The position numbers and the translations under genes were made by a program. A stretch of 64,000 bases of DNA from Planctomycetota bacterium (GTDB lineage Bacteria > Planctomycetota > Planctomycetia > Gemmatales > Gemmataceae): positions 1 through 64,000 of the forward strand of contig JAIOPV010000056.1 of NCBI GenBank assembly GCA_021413735.1, given 5' to 3'. Below, piece by piece: positions 60,741-64,000 of the stretch. Positions within the stretch are counted from its first letter, which is position 1; each line of letters opens with the position of its first letter. A model generated the notes under the pieces. The model was not told where the DNA came from and made no database searches. It was given only the letters and a program-made list of their open reading frames with translations.

Positions 60741-61652
60741 ATGTCGATTCCCACGCGGCCGCTTGGCAAGACCGGCGCGAACGTCTCCATTCTCTGTCTT
60801 GGCGGCTGGCACATCGGTCAACCCGCCATCGACGCCGATGCGGAACGCATCATGCACGCGGCAATCGACGAAGGCATGACCTTCTTCGACAACGCCTGGG
60901 ACTACCACGAAGGTCGGTCCGAGGAGATCATGGGCAAGGCTCTCGCCATCGGCGGGCGACGGCAAAAGGTCTTCCTCATGACGAAGAACTGCGGCCGCGA
61001 TGCTGCCACGAGCAAGCAACACCTCGAAGACAGCCTGCGCCGCCTTCAGACGGACGTGATTGATCTGTGGCAATTCCACGAGATCAATTACGACAACGAC
61101 CCGGAATGGCTCGTCGAACGCGGAGCGCTCGCGGCGGCTCTCGAAGCTCAGAAAGCCGGCAAGGTGCGGTTCATCGGTTTCACCGGGCACAAACACCCGG
61201 ACATCTTCCTGAAGATGCTTCCGCTGCACACATGGGATACGTGTCAGTTGCCGGTAAATGTGTGTGACTACTTCTACCGCAGCAGCATCCACGAAGTGAT
61301 TCCCGAACTGAAGAAGCGGAACATCGCGCCGATCGGCATGAAGAGCCTCGGCGGCGGCAACCTCGAAGGTGGTGGGCGAATCGTGGCGGGTGGTGTGGCG
61401 AGCGCCGAGGAGTGCATCCGGTTCTCGCTGTCGCAGGATGTGGCGAGCGTCGTCGTTGGCGTCGATTCGATGAAGGTGCTGATGCAGGATATCGCGATCG
61501 CTCGCAACTTCACGCCGATGCCGAAGGCTGAAACCGAAGCGTTGCTCGCTCGTGTGAAGCCGGTCGCGACCGACGGGCGTTTCGAGTGGTCGAAGTCGAC
61601 TCAGAACTTCGACGGCCCATACCACCGCCGACAGCACGGATTCGCGGAATAA
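60741..61652 (+). CDS. Aldo/keto reductase
   Basis: A 303-residue NAD(P)H-dependent oxidoreductase. The catalytic tetrad is Asp50 and Tyr55 (FFDNAWDYHEG), Lys82 (LMTKN) and His113 (LWQFHEI). The start RPLGKTGANVSILCLGGWHIG and the cofactor-binding GMKSLGGGNLEGGG and SLSQDVASVVVGVDSMKVL segments complete the fold. The substrate is not predictable. It stands alone between two palindromes. Confidence 0.9.
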   Translation: MSIPTRPLGKTGANVSILCLGGWHIGQPAIDADAERIMHAAIDEGMTFFDNAWDYHEGRSEEIMGKALAIGGRRQKVFLMTKNCGRDAATSKQHLEDSLRRLQTDVIDLWQFHEINYDNDPEWLVERGALAAALEAQKAGKVRFIGFTGHKHPDIFLKMLPLHTWDTCQLPVNVCDYFYRSSIHEVIPELKKRNIAPIGMKSLGGGNLEGGGRIVAGGVASAEECIRFSLSQDVASVVVGVDSMKVLMQDIAIARNFTPMPKAETEALLARVKPVATDGRFEWSKSTQNFDGPYHRRQHGFAE

Positions 61653-61654
61653 TG

Positions 61655-61722
61655 GGCGAGCGGGGGACGTCAGTCCCTGATGTTCCCGAACCGCAATCAG
61701 GGGACTGACGTCCCCGCTCGCC
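61655..61722. repeat. Intergenic palindrome after the aldo/keto reductase gene
   Basis: GGCGAGCGGGGGACGTCAGT-type arms at 61655-61680 and 61697-61722, one base out of register. It starts 2 bases after the stop. Confidence 0.88.
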
Positions 61723-61733
61723 GAGGGCAATGA

Positions 61734-62933
61734 ATGTCCATCCGTCTTTCCTGTTCGACGTGCAACACTGCATTCACGTTGCCTGAGGTGCCAGCCGATC
61801 GGCGAGCGTTGTGTCCTCGGTGTGGCGAAATGTTCCCGGTGCGTGCGTGGCAGGAAGAATCCGCAGCCGGTTCGCTCCCGCCGAGTATTCCCGCCGCAGC
61901 ATCAACCTCAGTTCGTCGTTCGCCATCACGCCAGATGATGCTGATTCCATTTGTGGCGGGCTTGATCGGTCTCGGCGTCGCGCTCTGGATGGCACGAATC
62001 CATCCGCCGATGCCACAGCCCAACCCGGAATCGCCACGACCCGAAGGGGCCGTTGCGTCTGCGGTGGAACTCGCCGGACTCAGATATCTTCCCGCCGACA
62101 CAAACATCGCTTTTGCGGCGCAGCCGGGCGCGATTCTGGCCTATGCCACGCGAACAAATCAAGACGCTCGCGAACTCATCCTCAAGGCTGGCATCCCCGC
62201 GAAGGTTCTCGATTCGCTCACGACCCTCGGACTCACGCTCGCTCAGATCGACTCGCTCGTCGGGGGCACTTTCGTCGGGGATCGCGCCGTTGAGATCCGA
62301 CTCACACTCGTGCTGACGCTTCGCACGCCACCCACGGACGAAGACGACTTCTTGCGTCGATTGAAAGCGAAAAACCAACCCGGCGGGAAGGGTCACCACG
62401 ATGTCGAATTCGCGGGTTTCCCGTTTACGCTGGGTCGTGTGTCGCCGACCGTGTGGGTGTTCGGCTTTGACAGCAAGAAAGACATGGAGGCGGTCGAGCG
62501 GGGCGGGTACGTTGCGGGCGGCAGGCAACTCGCGGGTGGGCTTCAGGACATGCTTTCGCAGCAGGTGCCAGCGGATGCCGCTGCGTGGATCGCGACGAAC
62601 AACGAACGCTGGGCGGAGAAACCCGGCGTCAAGTTATTACTCGAAACAGAAACACTTCTGAAGAAGCCGGAGTGGCTGCCGACGTTGGCGAAAGGACGTG
62701 CGGGCATGGCCTCGCTGAGTTTCGGCGACACGCCGCGAATTCGGCTCTTCGTGAAGGCATCGAACGCGGCGAACGGCCAGCAGGCCCGCAACTACTTCGC
62801 GGAACGAGCGGCGACCGACGCCAAGATTCAGCACGGGGGCGAGGGCGAAGCGGCTTTCTTTGAGGCACCCATCGACCCCGCCACGGCATTCGCCACGCTT
62901 CAGAAATTCCTCGGCGACACCACCAAGAAGTGA
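61734..62933 (+). CDS. Zinc-ribbon membrane protein of unknown function
   Basis: A 399-residue protein. An N-terminal zinc ribbon (CSTCNTAFTLPEVPADRRALCPRCGEMFPV) is followed by a basic linker and one membrane span (MMLIPFVAGLIGLGVALWMARIH, ~63-86). The large C-terminal part contains LRYLPADTNIAFAAQPGAILAYA, then a ~300-residue globular domain typical of planctomycete exported proteins, with no recognised catalytic motif. Such CxxC-ribbon plus membrane proteins are frequent in this phylum. It is convergent with the rhodanese gene (4 bases apart). Confidence 0.72.
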   Translation: MSIRLSCSTCNTAFTLPEVPADRRALCPRCGEMFPVRAWQEESAAGSLPPSIPAAASTSVRRSPSRQMMLIPFVAGLIGLGVALWMARIHPPMPQPNPESPRPEGAVASAVELAGLRYLPADTNIAFAAQPGAILAYATRTNQDARELILKAGIPAKVLDSLTTLGLTLAQIDSLVGGTFVGDRAVEIRLTLVLTLRTPPTDEDDFLRRLKAKNQPGGKGHHDVEFAGFPFTLGRVSPTVWVFGFDSKKDMEAVERGGYVAGGRQLAGGLQDMLSQQVPADAAAWIATNNERWAEKPGVKLLLETETLLKKPEWLPTLAKGRAGMASLSFGDTPRIRLFVKASNAANGQQARNYFAERAATDAKIQHGGEGEAAFFEAPIDPATAFATLQKFLGDTTKK

Positions 62934-62937
62934 CTGC

Positions 62938-63522
62938 TCACCTTCCCTGCGGGATCTGTTGCGTCGTGGACTCGAACGTCAGCTTCGATTTCGTGGGATC
63001 GAGTTGCGGGGCGAGTTCGTAGACGTTTTCGTAACCGTAGTTGTAAAGCGTGATGTACGTCGAGAGGTTCAGCGAGGCAGTTGGCATTTTGCTGGCGAAC
63101 GCAATTTCGTTGTTCTTGAAGTTGTTGTTGCAGTAGATCAGGATGCGAGCCTTCTTATCTGGGAACATCCGCTTCAGGCTCTCAATCGAGATGTCCGAGA
63201 AGTTCAGGTGAACCGCTCCCTTGATGTGCAGCAGATCGAACTTGTCCTTACTGCGGGCATCCAGAACGATGGTGCCTTCTTCGGCGCTCATGCGAATGAA
63301 GTCCGCTTCAGAAACACGTCGCGTCTTTCGGTGTTCGGCAGCTTGTTGAGAGACTTTCAGAAACCCGTTCATGTCGATTGCGGGGTTCGCAAGAGCGGCA
63401 ATCGCGGCGTTTGGTGGAACAGGAGTCGGCGCTGGTTTCGGGTCTGCGGCGAGAGTGGAGTTCACGAGTGTCGCAACAAGACAACCCGCACCGAAGACGA
63501 AGGCATACGCGATGTATTTCAC
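62938..63522 (-). CDS. Exported rhodanese-like protein, GTG start
   Basis: A 194-residue protein. The GTG at 63522 follows GGGAG and begins KYIAYAFVFGAGCLVATLVNS, a signal peptide or anchor. The rhodanese domain has GTIVLDARSKDKFDLLHIKGAVHLNFSDIS and the active-site loop ILIYCNNNFKNNE, with catalytic Cys131. It probably handles sulfane sulfur or acts as a phosphatase-like loop in the periplasm. The physiological partner is unknown. Confidence 0.83.
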   Translation of the reverse strand: MKYIAYAFVFGAGCLVATLVNSTLAADPKPAPTPVPPNAAIAALANPAIDMNGFLKVSQQAAEHRKTRRVSEADFIRMSAEEGTIVLDARSKDKFDLLHIKGAVHLNFSDISIESLKRMFPDKKARILIYCNNNFKNNEIAFASKMPTASLNLSTYITLYNYGYENVYELAPQLDPTKSKLTFESTTQQIPQGR

Positions 63523-63627
63523 GGCAAGGCTCCCGTTGGAAGGAACACGATCGTGCTCCACATCCAACGGAACTATAGCGAGCATCCGCCGAAACCGGCG
63601 CAACAACTGAGTAACGACTGAACGGCG

Positions 63628-64000
63628 TCACTTCTTCCGTTTGTAGGCGATTGTGAACGTCGGCTCCTTCACGTCGCCGATGTACATGCTGAAGTTGATG
63701 GTGTTGTCGTCCGGCATCACGGACACCGATTTGTACTTGGTTGGCTTGCCGTCCATGCCAGGGCCATCACCGCTCATCGTCATCGTCTTCGTTGCCTTGT
63801 CGTAGCTGCCCTCCAACATCATCGGCATCGTGCCCATGCTGTCGGCCCACACACCGATGTACTTCTTCTTCGCGGCGTCGTAAGTGTCGAGGCTCTTGCC
63901 AGAGAACTTCGCGCCGAGCAGTTCACTTTCCAGCGAACCGACCAGCCACAACCCACCGAGTTCCATCTTGTACGTTACGGTCCCCTTGGACTCGTTGGTC
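63628..64000 (-). CDS. DUF1579 family protein, truncated by the right edge
   Basis: The frame is open to the window edge, so the N-terminus is missing. The visible 123 residues include TNESKGTVTYKMELGGLWLVGSLE, LDTYDAAKKKYIGVWADSMGTMPMMLEGSYDKATKTMTMSGDG and the closing strand PTFTIAYKRKK. This is the lipocalin-like pattern of DUF1579. Function unknown. It probably starts just outside the window. Confidence 0.82.
   Translation of the reverse strand, partial: TNESKGTVTYKMELGGLWLVGSLESELLGAKFSGKSLDTYDAAKKKYIGVWADSMGTMPMMLEGSYDKATKTMTMSGDGPGMDGKPTKYKSVSVMPDDNTINFSMYIGDVKEPTFTIAYKRKK

Overview
The window looks like chromosomal DNA of a planctomycete, most likely of the family Gemmataceae. The evidence is the set of secreted DUF1501 proteins (four) and DUF1549/DUF1553 proteins (two), a TIGR03066-type small protein (a Gemmata paralogous family), an ECF sigma factor next to a receptor-like Ser/Thr kinase with leucine-rich repeats, and repeated copies of a Gemmata-style paralogous family ending in an ILADALxDAGC...HVRGCW module. 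I see no rRNA, tRNA, phage, insertion sequence or CRISPR array.

Layout. 1-6.7 kb (minus strand): a biotin operon bioB-bioF-bioDA with 4-base start/stop overlaps, followed by an ATP-grasp ligase and a flavin monooxygenase-like gene; a partial, possibly chimeric ORF runs off the left edge. 7-12.4 kb (plus): a DUF1549/DUF1553 cytochrome-like protein, a paralogous-family protein and a DUF1501 protein. 12.4-22.7 kb (minus): exported proteins, namely an alpha/beta hydrolase, a G8/beta-helix protein, a sorbosone-dehydrogenase/cytochrome c fusion, a DUF11-repeat protein, a TIM-barrel isomerase and a TIGR03066 protein. 23-28.5 kb (minus): a 1698-residue DUF4132 protein with acidic tracts and its small upstream partner. 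28.7-31.9 kb (plus): ECF sigma factor and a kinase whose N-terminus carries a zinc anti-sigma-like motif. 31.9-40 kb (minus): bicupin oxalate decarboxylase, then a DUF1501 / PPC-domain / DUF1549 operon. 40.2-46.6 kb (minus): a catabolic-looking operon with DUF1501, AstE/aspartoacylase-like, two enolase-superfamily enzymes, a creatininase-like amidohydrolase and a paralogous-family gene. 47.1-49.7 kb (plus): DUF1501 plus a GyrB-like protein that lacks its ATPase residues. 49.9-57.8 kb (minus): GYF-kinase, redoxin lipoprotein, PriA, a toxin-antitoxin-like pair, a metallophosphatase and RNase PH. 57.9-62.9 kb (plus): three tandem paralogous-family genes, an aldo/keto reductase and a zinc-ribbon membrane protein. 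The right edge holds a rhodanese and a truncated DUF1579 gene.

The most unusual feature is the density of palindromic elements. At least a dozen lie between genes, usually just after a stop codon, with stems of about 17-33 bp that differ in sequence. Five more are inserted in frame inside proteins: three in bioDA (one forms the BioD-BioA linker), one in bioF (a perfect 32-bp inverted repeat) and one in the DUF1549/DUF1553 protein. A second unusual feature is a tandem repeat of CCGGAAYCAT units at 20-21 bp spacing, present in two separate divergent promoter regions (about 6.73-6.97 kb and 46.68-46.94 kb) with matching flanks.
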